From: Pseudomonas cremoricolorata DSM 17059 = NBRC 16634
GTDB lineage: Bacteria; Pseudomonadota; Gammaproteobacteria; Pseudomonadales; Pseudomonadaceae
Assembly (NCBI RefSeq): GCF_000425745.1
Contig: NZ_AUEA01000003.1
Span: forward strand, 1-64,000
DNA length: 64,000 nucleotides
Direction of reading: 5' to 3'
Part shown: piece by piece, positions 50,748-59,132 of the stretch
How positions within the stretch are numbered: the stretch's first letter is position 1
Layout of the letters: each line of letters opens with the position of its first letter
Program-made: the position numbers and the translations under genes
Notes under the pieces: model-generated
Told to the model about the DNA's origin: nothing
Databases searched by the model: none
What the model saw: the letters and a program-made list of their open reading frames with translations, nothing else

Positions 50748-51615
50748 CCCGCTTTCCCTCGACGGCGCCGCCCAGACGGCGCTGATCAACCGCCTGCAGG
50801 CCGAAACCGAGGCCTTGCGTACCGAACTCGATGAAACCAACCAGGGTGTTCTGGCGCTGTATGCCGAACTGGATAACCAGGCCGAGCAGTTGCGTCAGGC
50901 CTCAGACCTGAAAAGCCGATTTCTGGCCTACATGAGCCATGAATTTCGCACACCACTGGGTTCGATCCTGAGCATCACCCGGCTGCTTGCCGACGAACTC
51001 GACGGGCCGCTGTCAGCCGAACAGCACAAGCAGGTGGCGTTCGTCAGCACCGCCACTCGTGAACTGTCGGACATGGTCGACGACCTGCTCGACCTGGCCA
51101 AGATCGATGCCGGGCGCATCACCATCTCGCCGGCCTGGTTCGACATGCTCGACCTGTTCGCGGCCCTGCGTGGCATGTTCCGGCCCATCGTCAATGCCAC
51201 TGCGGTCGACCTGATCTTCGAAGAGCCGCAAGGCTTGCCGCAGCTTTACAGCGACGACAAGAAGCTTTCGCAGATCCTGCGCAATTTCATTGCCAACGCG
51301 TTGAAGTTCACCGTGCGCGGGGAGATACGCGTGTCGGCGCAGCGGGTCGGCGACGACCGCATCCGCTTCGCCGTGACCGACAGTGGCATTGGCATTGCCC
51401 CTGAGTTGCTGACCTCGTTGTTCGAAGACTTCAGCCAGGTCGACTCGCCTTTGCAGAAGCGCCTGCGTGGCACCGGTCTGGGGCTGTCTCTATGCAAGCG
51501 CTTCGCCGAGCTGCTAGGCGGGGAAGTGGGGGTGCACAGCGAGCCGAATGTGGGTTCGTCGTTCTACGTGACCATTCCCCTGGCCCTGAAGCAGGAGGGC
51601 AGCGATGGGCAATGA
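50740..51615 (+). CDS. soluble histidine kinase
   Basis: This 291-residue kinase has no membrane segment or sensor domain. It has an N-terminal coiled coil (about 12-60), HisKA with MSHEFRTPLGSILSI (His near 68) and a HATPase domain (NFIANALKFT, DSGIGIAPELLTSLFEDF, GTGLGLSLCKRFAELLGG). Without its own input domain it probably takes its signal from the stressosome proteins encoded just before it and passes phosphate to the hybrid regulator that overlaps its end by 11 nt. Confidence 0.88.
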   Translation: MPDPLSLDGAAQTALINRLQAETEALRTELDETNQGVLALYAELDNQAEQLRQASDLKSRFLAYMSHEFRTPLGSILSITRLLADELDGPLSAEQHKQVAFVSTATRELSDMVDDLLDLAKIDAGRITISPAWFDMLDLFAALRGMFRPIVNATAVDLIFEEPQGLPQLYSDDKKLSQILRNFIANALKFTVRGEIRVSAQRVGDDRIRFAVTDSGIGIAPELLTSLFEDFSQVDSPLQKRLRGTGLGLSLCKRFAELLGGEVGVHSEPNVGSSFYVTIPLALKQEGSDGQ

Positions 51616-53551
51616 CGCACGTCTACTGGTCGTCGACGACAATGTCGTCACCCGCTATGCCCTGCGCCGGCGCCTGGCCATGCACGGTTTCGAGGTGCTC
51701 GAGGCCGGAACCGGCACCGAAGGCCTGGCGGTGTTAGCCGAAACCGTGGTGGACGCGCTGATTCTCGACGTCAACCTACCCGACATGAGCGGCTTCGATG
51801 TGGTGCGCATTCTGCGTCAGGCACCCGATACCGCGCTGCTGCCGATCATTCATGTGTCGGCGGCCTCGATTCAGACCGGCGACATCATCACCGGCCTGGA
51901 CAACGGCGCCGATGCCTACTTGATCCACCCGGTCGACCCCGACGTGCTGCTGGCGACCTTGCGTACCCTGTTGCGGGTGCGTGACAGCGAGCGTGCGCTG
52001 CGCGAAAGCGAGGCCAGCTTCCGCGAAATCTTCAATAACGTCTCGGCCCCCATCGCCTTGCTCGATGCCCAGCTCAAGGTGCATGAATGCAACCACGCCT
52101 TCGCCACCCTGGTGCAGGACAACCGCAACGTCGATAGCCTCGACGAGTGCTTCGGCGCCGGCCAGGACGCGGTATTGCAGGAGCTGCGCGTGCACCTGAG
52201 CGCTGGTGCGCGCTGGCGCGGCACCGTGGCGATGACCCAGCACGGCCAGCCGCGCGAAACCGAGTGGCAGCTGTCGCCGTATCGCCTGCCGGGGCTGTCG
52301 CTGGTGTTCGTCGAGGACATCACCGAGCACCGCCACCGTGAGCGTTCGCACCTGGCGCGGCTGGACGATGCCAACAGTCAGCTGGCGCGCGAAGTCGCCG
52401 AGCGCGTGCGCACCGAAGCGCAGCTGTTGCAGTTGCAGAAGATGGACGGCCTCGGCCGCCTCACCGGCGGCATCGCCCACGACTTCAACAATCTGCTGAC
52501 CGGCATCATCACCAGCCTGGAACTGATCCGTAAACGGGTCGGTGAGGGGCGCGTGGAGAAGATTCCGGCCTACACCGATGCCGCGCTCAATTCCGCCATG
52601 AGCGCCGCTTCGCTGACCCACCGGCTGCTGGCCTTCGCCCGTCAGCAACCGCTCGACACCCGCCCGGTGGACGTCAACCGCCACGTACTGTCGTTGCAAG
52701 ACCTGCTGACCCGCACCATCGGCGAGCGCATTCGCCTGGAGCTGTCGCTGTCCAGCCGCCCGGCCATCGCCCTGGTCGACCCGGTGCAGCTGGAGAGCGC
52801 CGTGCTCAACCTGGTGATCAACGCCCGCGATGCCTTGCCCAAGGGCGGCACCATCTGGGTCAACACCTCGGCGGCCTGGGCTTCCGGTGATCCGCACCTC
52901 AAGGACGGTCCTTACGTGTCGGTGAGCGTGCGCGACGATGGCCTGGGTATAGAGCCGTCAGTGCAAGACAAGGTCTTCGACCCGTTCTTCACCACCAAGC
53001 CGCTGGGGCAGGGTACCGGGCTGGGGCTGTCGACCATTTATGGCTTTGCGCGCCAGTCGGGCGGCCATGTCGCACTGCGCAGCCTGGTTGGCCGCGGCAC
53101 CGAAGTGACCCTCATGCTGCCGGCCAGTGGCGAGGCTGCCGAGAGCGTCACGCCGCCTGTGCGTTTCGAGCAGCCTGGCCACGGTGAACATGTGCTGATC
53201 GTCGAGGACATGCCGTCGGTGCGCTCGTCGGTGGCCGAAGTGCTGCTCGACGCCGGGTATCAGTGCAGCCAGGCCGAAACCATCGAGCAGGCCTTGGATC
53301 AACTGCGCGAGAACCCCAGCATCGAGTTGCTACTCACCGACGTCGGCCTGCCGGCCATGAGCGGCCGGGAGCTGGCCGACATGGCCCGCACCTACCGGCC
53401 AGGGCTGCCCGTGCTGCTGATGACCGGTTATGCGGAAACGGCGCTGGACCGTCAGGCGTTCCTGGGGGAAGACATGGACCTGCTGAGTAAACCCTTCCAC
53501 ATCGCCGACTTGCTCGACAAGATCAGACAGGCCCTGAACCGCGCCGTGTGA
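51605..53551 (+). CDS. hybrid REC-PAS-histidine kinase-REC
   Basis: This 648-residue protein has an N-terminal receiver (about 5-120; DALILDVNLPDMSG with the acceptor Asp), a PAS domain (about 135-245; FREIFNNVSAPIALLDAQLKVHECN) and a kinase of the HDFNN type (GGIAHDFNNLLTGIITSLELI; HATPase with FDPFFTTKPLGQGTGLGLSTIYGFARQSGG). A second receiver lies at about 535-645 (IELLLTDVGLPAMSG). No DNA-binding or GGDEF output is present, so another protein must act downstream. It is the last gene of the stressosome unit and converges with the following kinase gene. Confidence 0.88.
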   Translation: MGNDARLLVVDDNVVTRYALRRRLAMHGFEVLEAGTGTEGLAVLAETVVDALILDVNLPDMSGFDVVRILRQAPDTALLPIIHVSAASIQTGDIITGLDNGADAYLIHPVDPDVLLATLRTLLRVRDSERALRESEASFREIFNNVSAPIALLDAQLKVHECNHAFATLVQDNRNVDSLDECFGAGQDAVLQELRVHLSAGARWRGTVAMTQHGQPRETEWQLSPYRLPGLSLVFVEDITEHRHRERSHLARLDDANSQLAREVAERVRTEAQLLQLQKMDGLGRLTGGIAHDFNNLLTGIITSLELIRKRVGEGRVEKIPAYTDAALNSAMSAASLTHRLLAFARQQPLDTRPVDVNRHVLSLQDLLTRTIGERIRLELSLSSRPAIALVDPVQLESAVLNLVINARDALPKGGTIWVNTSAAWASGDPHLKDGPYVSVSVRDDGLGIEPSVQDKVFDPFFTTKPLGQGTGLGLSTIYGFARQSGGHVALRSLVGRGTEVTLMLPASGEAAESVTPPVRFEQPGHGEHVLIVEDMPSVRSSVAEVLLDAGYQCSQAETIEQALDQLRENPSIELLLTDVGLPAMSGRELADMARTYRPGLPVLLMTGYAETALDRQAFLGEDMDLLSKPFHIADLLDKIRQALNRAV

Positions 53552-53567
53552 GCCGCGGCGCCGGGCC

Positions 53568-54965
53568 TCAGACCGGTGCGGCCGGGCTCAGCGGCCGTGC
53601 GCAGCGCAGCATCAGGCGTGCCCCGCCCAGCGGGCTGGCGTCGATCAGCAGGCGGTAGCCATGCAGGTCGACGATGGCCGAGACGATCGACAACCCCAAG
53701 CCGAAGCCTGCGTGGCGATGGCCCTCATCGCTGCGGTAGAAACGCTTGAGCACCGCTTCGCGTTCTTCGCTCGGGATGCCCGGACCGCTGTCGTCCACGG
53801 CGACGCTGACCGCCTGTTCATCGACGCTGGCAAGAATCCGCACCTGGCCACCTTCAGGGGTGAATTTGATGGCGTTGCCGACCAGGTTGGCCAGCGCCTC
53901 GAACAGCAGTTCGCGGTCGCCGTTGAGCGCCGGCAAGCTCGCGGGTTGTTCCAGGGTGAGCTGGATGCCGCCATCTTCAGCCAGCGGCAGGTAGAAATCG
54001 TGCAGTTCCAGCAGCAGGCCGTGGGGGTCGAGTTCGACGAAGCCTGCGCGGCGGCGGCGGTCTTCCAGCTCGCTGATGCGCAGCAGGCCACGGAAGCGCG
54101 CCATCAAGGTGTCGGTGTCGGCGATGGCCTGGTCCAGCGGTTCGGCCAGCGGGTCGTCTTCACCGCTTTGCTGGCGCATGCGGTAGAGCTGGGCGCGCAG
54201 GCGGGTGAGCGGGGTGCGCAGGTCGTGGGCGATGTTGTCGCACACGCCTTTTACCTCATGCATCAGCCGCTCGATGCGGTCGAGCATGGCGTTGACGATG
54301 GCTGCCAGCATGTCCAGTTCGTCGCGTCGCGCCGACAGCGGCAGGCGGTGGGTGAGGTCGCCGGCAACGATCAACTCGGCGCTGGCCTGTACCGCGCGAA
54401 TGCGCTTGAGCGGGCGGCGACGCAGCAGGTACCAGCCGGCAAAACCTGGAATCAAGGTCAGGGAAATGCCCCAGAGCAAGGCGTCGAGAATGATCCGCGT
54501 GACCACGAACAACGAGCCGTTGTCGCGGATCAGCACCAGCCAGCGGCCGTCGGTGATGTGGATCGCCACCGCGTCGCAGCTGTCTTGCGGCAGGTGCGGG
54601 GTGTCGACCAGGCATTGCTTGAGTTCATGGATGCGCCCGTCCAGTTTCAGGCCGGCAGGGAAGGCACCAATGCGCCCGCCAAGCGGCAGCAGCTGCGCGT
54701 CGAACAGCCCGTAGGCATCGAACGAGCGCTGCTCGAAGGCCTCGCTGGCCAGCAGTGCATCGTCGAGCTGCTTGCCGCTCATGTGCGCGAACAGGTGCTG
54801 GCGTTGCAGCATGGAATGGCGGGTCAGCTTGTTCAGGTAGCTGGACACCTCGAAATAGAGCACCCCCATGAGGATGCTGCTCCAGGCCACGAAGAGAAAG
54901 CTGTACAGCGCCAGCAGACGGCTGGTGGACGAACTCCAGCCCTTAGACGGGTTCGGCAATGGCAT
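53568..54965 (-). CDS. membrane sensor histidine kinase
   Basis: This 465-residue inner-membrane kinase has two membrane helices (about 17-40 and 160-185) flanking a ~120-residue periplasmic sensor. These are followed by HAMP, HisKA (DNIAHDLRTPLTRLRAQL) and HATPase (NLVGNAIKFTPEGG, DSGPGIPSEEREAVLKRFYR, GFGLGLSIVSAIVDLHG). It overlaps the response regulator gene by 23 nt and is its partner. The signal is unknown. Confidence 0.88.
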   Translation of the reverse strand: MPLPNPSKGWSSSTSRLLALYSFLFVAWSSILMGVLYFEVSSYLNKLTRHSMLQRQHLFAHMSGKQLDDALLASEAFEQRSFDAYGLFDAQLLPLGGRIGAFPAGLKLDGRIHELKQCLVDTPHLPQDSCDAVAIHITDGRWLVLIRDNGSLFVVTRIILDALLWGISLTLIPGFAGWYLLRRRPLKRIRAVQASAELIVAGDLTHRLPLSARRDELDMLAAIVNAMLDRIERLMHEVKGVCDNIAHDLRTPLTRLRAQLYRMRQQSGEDDPLAEPLDQAIADTDTLMARFRGLLRISELEDRRRRAGFVELDPHGLLLELHDFYLPLAEDGGIQLTLEQPASLPALNGDRELLFEALANLVGNAIKFTPEGGQVRILASVDEQAVSVAVDDSGPGIPSEEREAVLKRFYRSDEGHRHAGFGLGLSIVSAIVDLHGYRLLIDASPLGGARLMLRCARPLSPAAPV

Positions 54966-55623
54966 AGCCCGAACCCCGTACCGTGCGAATCAGCGGTGTC
55001 TGGCCGGGCGAGTCGATCTTCTTGCGCAGGCGGCCGATGTGCACATCGATCAGGTTGGTGCCCGGGTCGAAGTGATAACCCCAGACTTCCTCGAAGATCA
55101 TCATCCGGGTAATCACCTGGCCGGCGTGGCGCATCAGGTATTCGAGCAGCTTGTATTCGGTGGGCAGCAGGTTCAGGGCCTGCTCGCCGCGCCGTGCTTC
55201 ATGGCTGATCAGGTCAAGCTCCAGGTCGCAGACCTGCAGGCGAGTTTGCGTCACCGGCACGCTGTTGCGGCGCAGCAGCACCTCGACGCGGGCGGCCATC
55301 TCGTCCGAGGCGAAGGGTTTGGTCAGGTAGTCATCACCGCCGGCACGCAGGCCACGCACTCGCTCGTCGACATCCGACAGCGCGCTGATCATCAGGATCG
55401 GCGTGGTGATCTTCAGGCTGCGCAGGGTGGTGACGATGGTCAGGCCATCGACTTCGGGCAGCATGCGGTCGAGGGTGATCAGGTCGTAGCCGCCGCCGAT
55501 GGCCTTGGACAGCCCCTCGCGGCCGTTGTCGGCCCAGTCGACTTCCAGGCCGTGGCTGGACAATTCAGCGACGATTTCCTGGGCAGTGACGGCGTCGTCT
55601 TCGATGGTCAGTACGCGGGGCAT
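54943..55623 (-). CDS. OmpR-family response regulator
   Basis: This 226-residue protein has a receiver domain with DLITLDRMLPEVDGL (phosphoacceptor Asp near 51) and Lys in DYLTKPFASDEM. The C-terminal winged helix ends in NLIDVHIGRLRKKIDSPGQTPLIRTVRGSGYAIAEP. It controls transcription on a signal from the kinase that follows it. It opens the minus-strand pair and is not part of the stressosome unit. Confidence 0.9.
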   Translation of the reverse strand: MPRVLTIEDDAVTAQEIVAELSSHGLEVDWADNGREGLSKAIGGGYDLITLDRMLPEVDGLTIVTTLRSLKITTPILMISALSDVDERVRGLRAGGDDYLTKPFASDEMAARVEVLLRRNSVPVTQTRLQVCDLELDLISHEARRGEQALNLLPTEYKLLEYLMRHAGQVITRMMIFEEVWGYHFDPGTNLIDVHIGRLRKKIDSPGQTPLIRTVRGSGYAIAEPV

Positions 55624-55784
55624 GCTTATACCTGGGCAACGGGTTGGAGAGTCGATTGTGCCAAAGAATAGCCGCTGGTCGATTTAAGAAAAATTCATCT
55701 GCCCGAATGCAGCGCGGGGTGCCGTGACCGCCGCCGATGGCGAGCATCGGCAATGGTCAGGGCACCCCGCCAGGCACTGCGGAA

Positions 55785-56804
55785 TCAGGCGACCTTGACG
55801 ATCCAGCCCGCTGGCGCTTCGACGTCACCGCTCTGGATGCCGGTCAGCTCGTTGTACAGCTTCTGAGTCACCGGGCCGACTTTTTCCAGGTCGTGGAAAA
55901 CGTGCAGCTTGCCGTTGTATTCGATGCCGCCAATCGGCGTGATCACCGCCGCGGTGCCGCAGGCGCCGGCTTCGATGAAGCGGTCGAGCTGGCTGATTTC
56001 CACATCGCCTTCGATCACCGTCAGGCCCAGGCGCGATTGCGCCAGCTCCATCAGCGACAGGCGGGTGATGCCCGGCAGTACCGAGGCGGATTTCGGCGTG
56101 ACGAATTCGTTGTTGGCGGTGATGCCGAAGAAGTTGGCCGAACCGACTTCCTCGATCTTGGTGTGGGTCAGCGGGTCGAGGTAGATGGCATCGGCGAAGT
56201 TGGCCTTCTTTGCCTCCAGACCTGGCTGCAGGCTGGCTGCGTAGTTGCCGCCGACCTTGGCCGCGCCGGTGCCTTGCGGCGCTGCACGGTCGAAGCTGGA
56301 GATCTGGAAGTTGTGCGGCTTCATGCCGCCCTTGAAGTACGAGCCTACCGGGATGGCGAAGATCGAGAAGATGAACTCGGGGGCGGTGCGCACGCCGATG
56401 TTGTCACCGGTGCCGATGACGAACGGACGCAGGTACAGGGCTCCTTTGCCGTGGGGCGGCACGAACTTCTCGTTGGCCTTGACCACCTGTTTGCAGGCTT
56501 CGACGAAGACATCGCTGGGCACCTGGGGCATCAACAGGCGGGCGCAGCTGCGGGCCATGCGCGCGGCGTTCTGCTCGGGGCGGAACAGGTTGATCGAGCC
56601 GTCCTTGCAGCGGTAGGCCTTCAGACCCTCGAAGCATTGCTGGCCATAGTGCAGGGCAGTGGAGCCTTCACTGATGTGCAGCACGTTGTCTTCGGTCAGG
56701 GTGCCGTGGTCCCACTCGCCGTTGCGCCAGACGGACAGGTAGCGCTTGTCGGTCTTGATGTAGTCAAAGCCCAGCTTGTCCCAGTTAATGCTTTCGTTGC
56801 TCAT
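55785..56804 (-). CDS. ilvE: branched-chain amino-acid aminotransferase
   Basis: This 339-residue PLP enzyme of fold type IV is in the longer bacterial/eukaryotic BCAT group: VLHISEGSTALHYGQQCFEGLKAYR, YLRPFVIGTGDNIGV, AKVGGNYAASLQPGLEAKK with the lysine, and IEEVGSANFFGI. It makes leucine, isoleucine and valine from their keto acids and degrades them too. The ATG at 56804 starts the family sequence. No leader-peptide attenuator was evident in front of it. Confidence 0.9.
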   Translation of the reverse strand: MSNESINWDKLGFDYIKTDKRYLSVWRNGEWDHGTLTEDNVLHISEGSTALHYGQQCFEGLKAYRCKDGSINLFRPEQNAARMARSCARLLMPQVPSDVFVEACKQVVKANEKFVPPHGKGALYLRPFVIGTGDNIGVRTAPEFIFSIFAIPVGSYFKGGMKPHNFQISSFDRAAPQGTGAAKVGGNYAASLQPGLEAKKANFADAIYLDPLTHTKIEEVGSANFFGITANNEFVTPKSASVLPGITRLSLMELAQSRLGLTVIEGDVEISQLDRFIEAGACGTAAVITPIGGIEYNGKLHVFHDLEKVGPVTQKLYNELTGIQSGDVEAPAGWIVKVA

Positions 56805-56932
56805 GACACCCTCGATTGTCTTGCAGCGCCCGTTGCGTGCGGGCTGCGGTTGATGCGCACGCGCCACGATAATACAAACCAGGCAGGTTCGGAAACGCCT
56901 GCGGGGCAATTGCCTGGCCAGGTGCGGTCGGC

Positions 56933-57544
56933 TCAGGGCGGGGAAAGATCGCCTGGGGTATCGACGTCGCGCAGCACGCCGGCATCGATGACCTCGATCA
57001 CCCGGCAGGCATGGGCGTTGTCGCGCAGCACCTGGCGCCCGCCCTGATCGCCTGAGCTTTCGCCCAGCGCTGCCCAGAACGCGCGGCCGAACAGCACCGG
57101 ATGGCCACGTTGCCCGTGACAGTGCGGCATGACGATGAGCTCGGCGCCTGCGGCCTGCTGCAAGCGGGCGAGGGTGGCGCCGGCGATCCACGGCATGTCG
57201 CCCAACAGCACCGCCACCGCCTCGGCCGGGGAGCCGGCCAGCGCCTGCATGCCCGCCGCCAGGCTGGCGCCCATGCCATCGCTGCCGCGCGGCGCGCGTA
57301 CCAGCTGCACCGACATCGGCAAGCCCAGGGCTTGTGGGTCGTCGTCGGCGCCAATCACCACCCACACCTCGGCGAACTGCGCCTGGGCGTTGCCCACGCT
57401 GGCGGCCAGCAGGGTCTGCCCGTCAGCGAGCCGCGCCTGGCGCTTGTCGCTGCCAAAGCGCCGCCCTTTGCCAGCGGCGAGTAGCAGCGCCACGCAGTGC
57501 GACTGCGCCTCTGGGCAGGTGGAGTGGAGTTGCTTTGAACGCAT
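56933..57544 (-). CDS. MocA/MobA-like molybdopterin nucleotidyltransferase
   Basis: This 203-residue protein has the nucleotide-binding start VALLLAAGKGRRFGSDKRQARL, then VWVVIGADDD, AVAVLLGDMPWIAGATL and GHPVLFGRAFWAAL, as in MocA, which attaches CMP to molybdopterin. It is divergent from the aldehyde oxidoreductase genes, which need the MCD form of the cofactor, so a dedicated supply is likely. The ATG at 57544 has GGGAGCC upstream; an earlier start at 57625 is less likely because it would overlap the divergent gene. Confidence 0.8.
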   Translation of the reverse strand: MRSKQLHSTCPEAQSHCVALLLAAGKGRRFGSDKRQARLADGQTLLAASVGNAQAQFAEVWVVIGADDDPQALGLPMSVQLVRAPRGSDGMGASLAAGMQALAGSPAEAVAVLLGDMPWIAGATLARLQQAAGAELIVMPHCHGQRGHPVLFGRAFWAALGESSGDQGGRQVLRDNAHACRVIEVIDAGVLRDVDTPGDLSPP

Positions 57545-57624
57545 GCCGTTGGCTCCCGGTCGGACCTGAAAATGCAGCACAGACTGCACAAGACGATGAG
57601 CATACCGACCGTGAGGCGTGAACA

Positions 57625-58143
57625 ATGAGCGATTCAGACTGCATACCGGCGCACCAGCCGCTCGAGCTGTCGATCAACGGCCAGCGCCATCAGCTACAGG
57701 TGGCACCGTGGATGACCCTGCTTGACCTGCTGCGCGACCAACTCGACCTGACCGGCAGCAAGAAGGGCTGTGACCATGGCCAGTGCGGTGCCTGCACCGT
57801 GCTGCGCAACGGGCAGCGGGTCAACGCCTGCCTGACGCTGGCGATCATGTGCGACGGCGATTGCATCACCACCATCGAAGGGCTGGCAGACGATGAGCGC
57901 CTGCATCCCTTGCAACAGGCGTTCATTCGCCACGACGCCTTCCAGTGCGGCTATTGCACCCCCGGGCAGATCTGCTCGGCGGTGGCCCTGGCCAGCGAAG
58001 GCCGGGCGCTGTCGCGCGCCGAGATCCAGGAAGGCATGAGCGGCAACCTGTGCCGCTGCGGTGCCTACGGCAACATCGTCGCGGCCGTGGAAGAGGCGCT
58101 GCCGCAGATGATTGCCAGCGATCAGGGAGGGCCGCGCGCATGA
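57625..58143 (+). CDS. aldehyde oxidoreductase [2Fe-2S] subunit (PaoA-like)
   Basis: This 172-residue small subunit of the xanthine oxidase family has a plant-type ferredoxin domain with GCDHGQCGACTVL and VNACLTL, and a helical domain with CGYCTPGQI and NLCRCGAYGNI, each holding one [2Fe-2S] cluster. E. coli PaoA carries a Tat signal before this; here the protein starts at SDSDCIPAHQPLELSING without one, so the complex should be cytoplasmic. It overlaps the FAD subunit gene by 4 nt. Confidence 0.88.
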   Translation: MSDSDCIPAHQPLELSINGQRHQLQVAPWMTLLDLLRDQLDLTGSKKGCDHGQCGACTVLRNGQRVNACLTLAIMCDGDCITTIEGLADDERLHPLQQAFIRHDAFQCGYCTPGQICSAVALASEGRALSRAEIQEGMSGNLCRCGAYGNIVAAVEEALPQMIASDQGGPRA

Positions 58144-59132
58144 TCCCCTTTGCCTACAGCAAACCCACCGATGTCGCCGGCGCCCTGCAACTGGCCGGCC
58201 CCGATTCGCACTTCATCGCAGGCGGCACCAACCTGCTCGATCTGATGAAAGAAAACGTCGCCCAGCCCCAGCGGCTGATCGACATCACCGGGCTGCCGCT
58301 GCGTGAAGTCACCGCCACGGCCAGCGGCGGGTTGTCGATCGGCGCATTGGTCGGCAACGCCGAGCTGGCCCGCCATCCGCGTATCGAAGCCGATTACCCA
58401 CTGCTCGCCCAAGCCATCCTGGCCGGGGCCTCGCCGCAGCTGCGCAACATGGCAAGCAGCGGCGGCAACCTGCTGCAACGCACCCGCTGCGCCTACTTCT
58501 ACGACAGCGCCGTGCCGTGCAACAAGCGCGCCCCCGGCACTGGCTGCCCGGCGCGCAGTGGCTTGAACCGCAACCACGCGATTCTCGGCGCCAGCCAGCA
58601 CTGCGTTGCCGTACACCCCTCGGACATGTGCGTGGCCCTGGCCGCGCTCGAGGCGACCGTCCAGGTACAAGGCCCGGCTGGCAGCCGGCAAATTGCCTTC
58701 GCCGACTTCCACCGCCTGCCGGGCGAGCAGCCCGAGCGCGACAACACCCTCGCAGACAACGAACTGATTACCGCCATCGAGCTGCCGGCCCCACGTTTCG
58801 CCGAGCACGTGCACTACCTCAAGGTGCGTGACCGCGCCTCGTATGCCTTCGCGCTGATTTCGGTGGCGGCAGCCTTGCGCCTGGAAGGCGAGCGCATCGG
58901 TGAGCTGCGCCTGGCCTTGGGCGGCGTCGCGCACAAGCCTTGGCGTGACCCGGCTCTGGAGGCACGCTTCCAGGGCCAGCCGGCCACTTCCGCCACCTAC
59001 ACACAGATTGCCCAGGCCATGCTCAGCGGCGCGCAGCCGCTTGCGCACAACGCCTTCAAGGTCACCCTGGCGCACAACGCGATCATCCGTGCGCTAGGCC
59101 AGGCCCAGCGTCGACAAGGAGCCACAGCATGA
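58140..59132 (+). CDS. aldehyde oxidoreductase FAD subunit (PaoB-like)
   Basis: This 330-residue subunit has FAD-binding motifs FIAGGTNLLDLMK and ASPQLRNMASSGGNLLQRTRC. The insert with YDSAVPCNKRAPGTGCPAR provides the cysteines of the extra [4Fe-4S] cluster known from PaoB/YagS. It transfers electrons from the iron-sulfur subunit to the final acceptor. Overlaps of 4 nt with both neighbours show one operon. Confidence 0.88.
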   Translation: MIPFAYSKPTDVAGALQLAGPDSHFIAGGTNLLDLMKENVAQPQRLIDITGLPLREVTATASGGLSIGALVGNAELARHPRIEADYPLLAQAILAGASPQLRNMASSGGNLLQRTRCAYFYDSAVPCNKRAPGTGCPARSGLNRNHAILGASQHCVAVHPSDMCVALAALEATVQVQGPAGSRQIAFADFHRLPGEQPERDNTLADNELITAIELPAPRFAEHVHYLKVRDRASYAFALISVAAALRLEGERIGELRLALGGVAHKPWRDPALEARFQGQPATSATYTQIAQAMLSGAQPLAHNAFKVTLAHNAIIRALGQAQRRQGATA

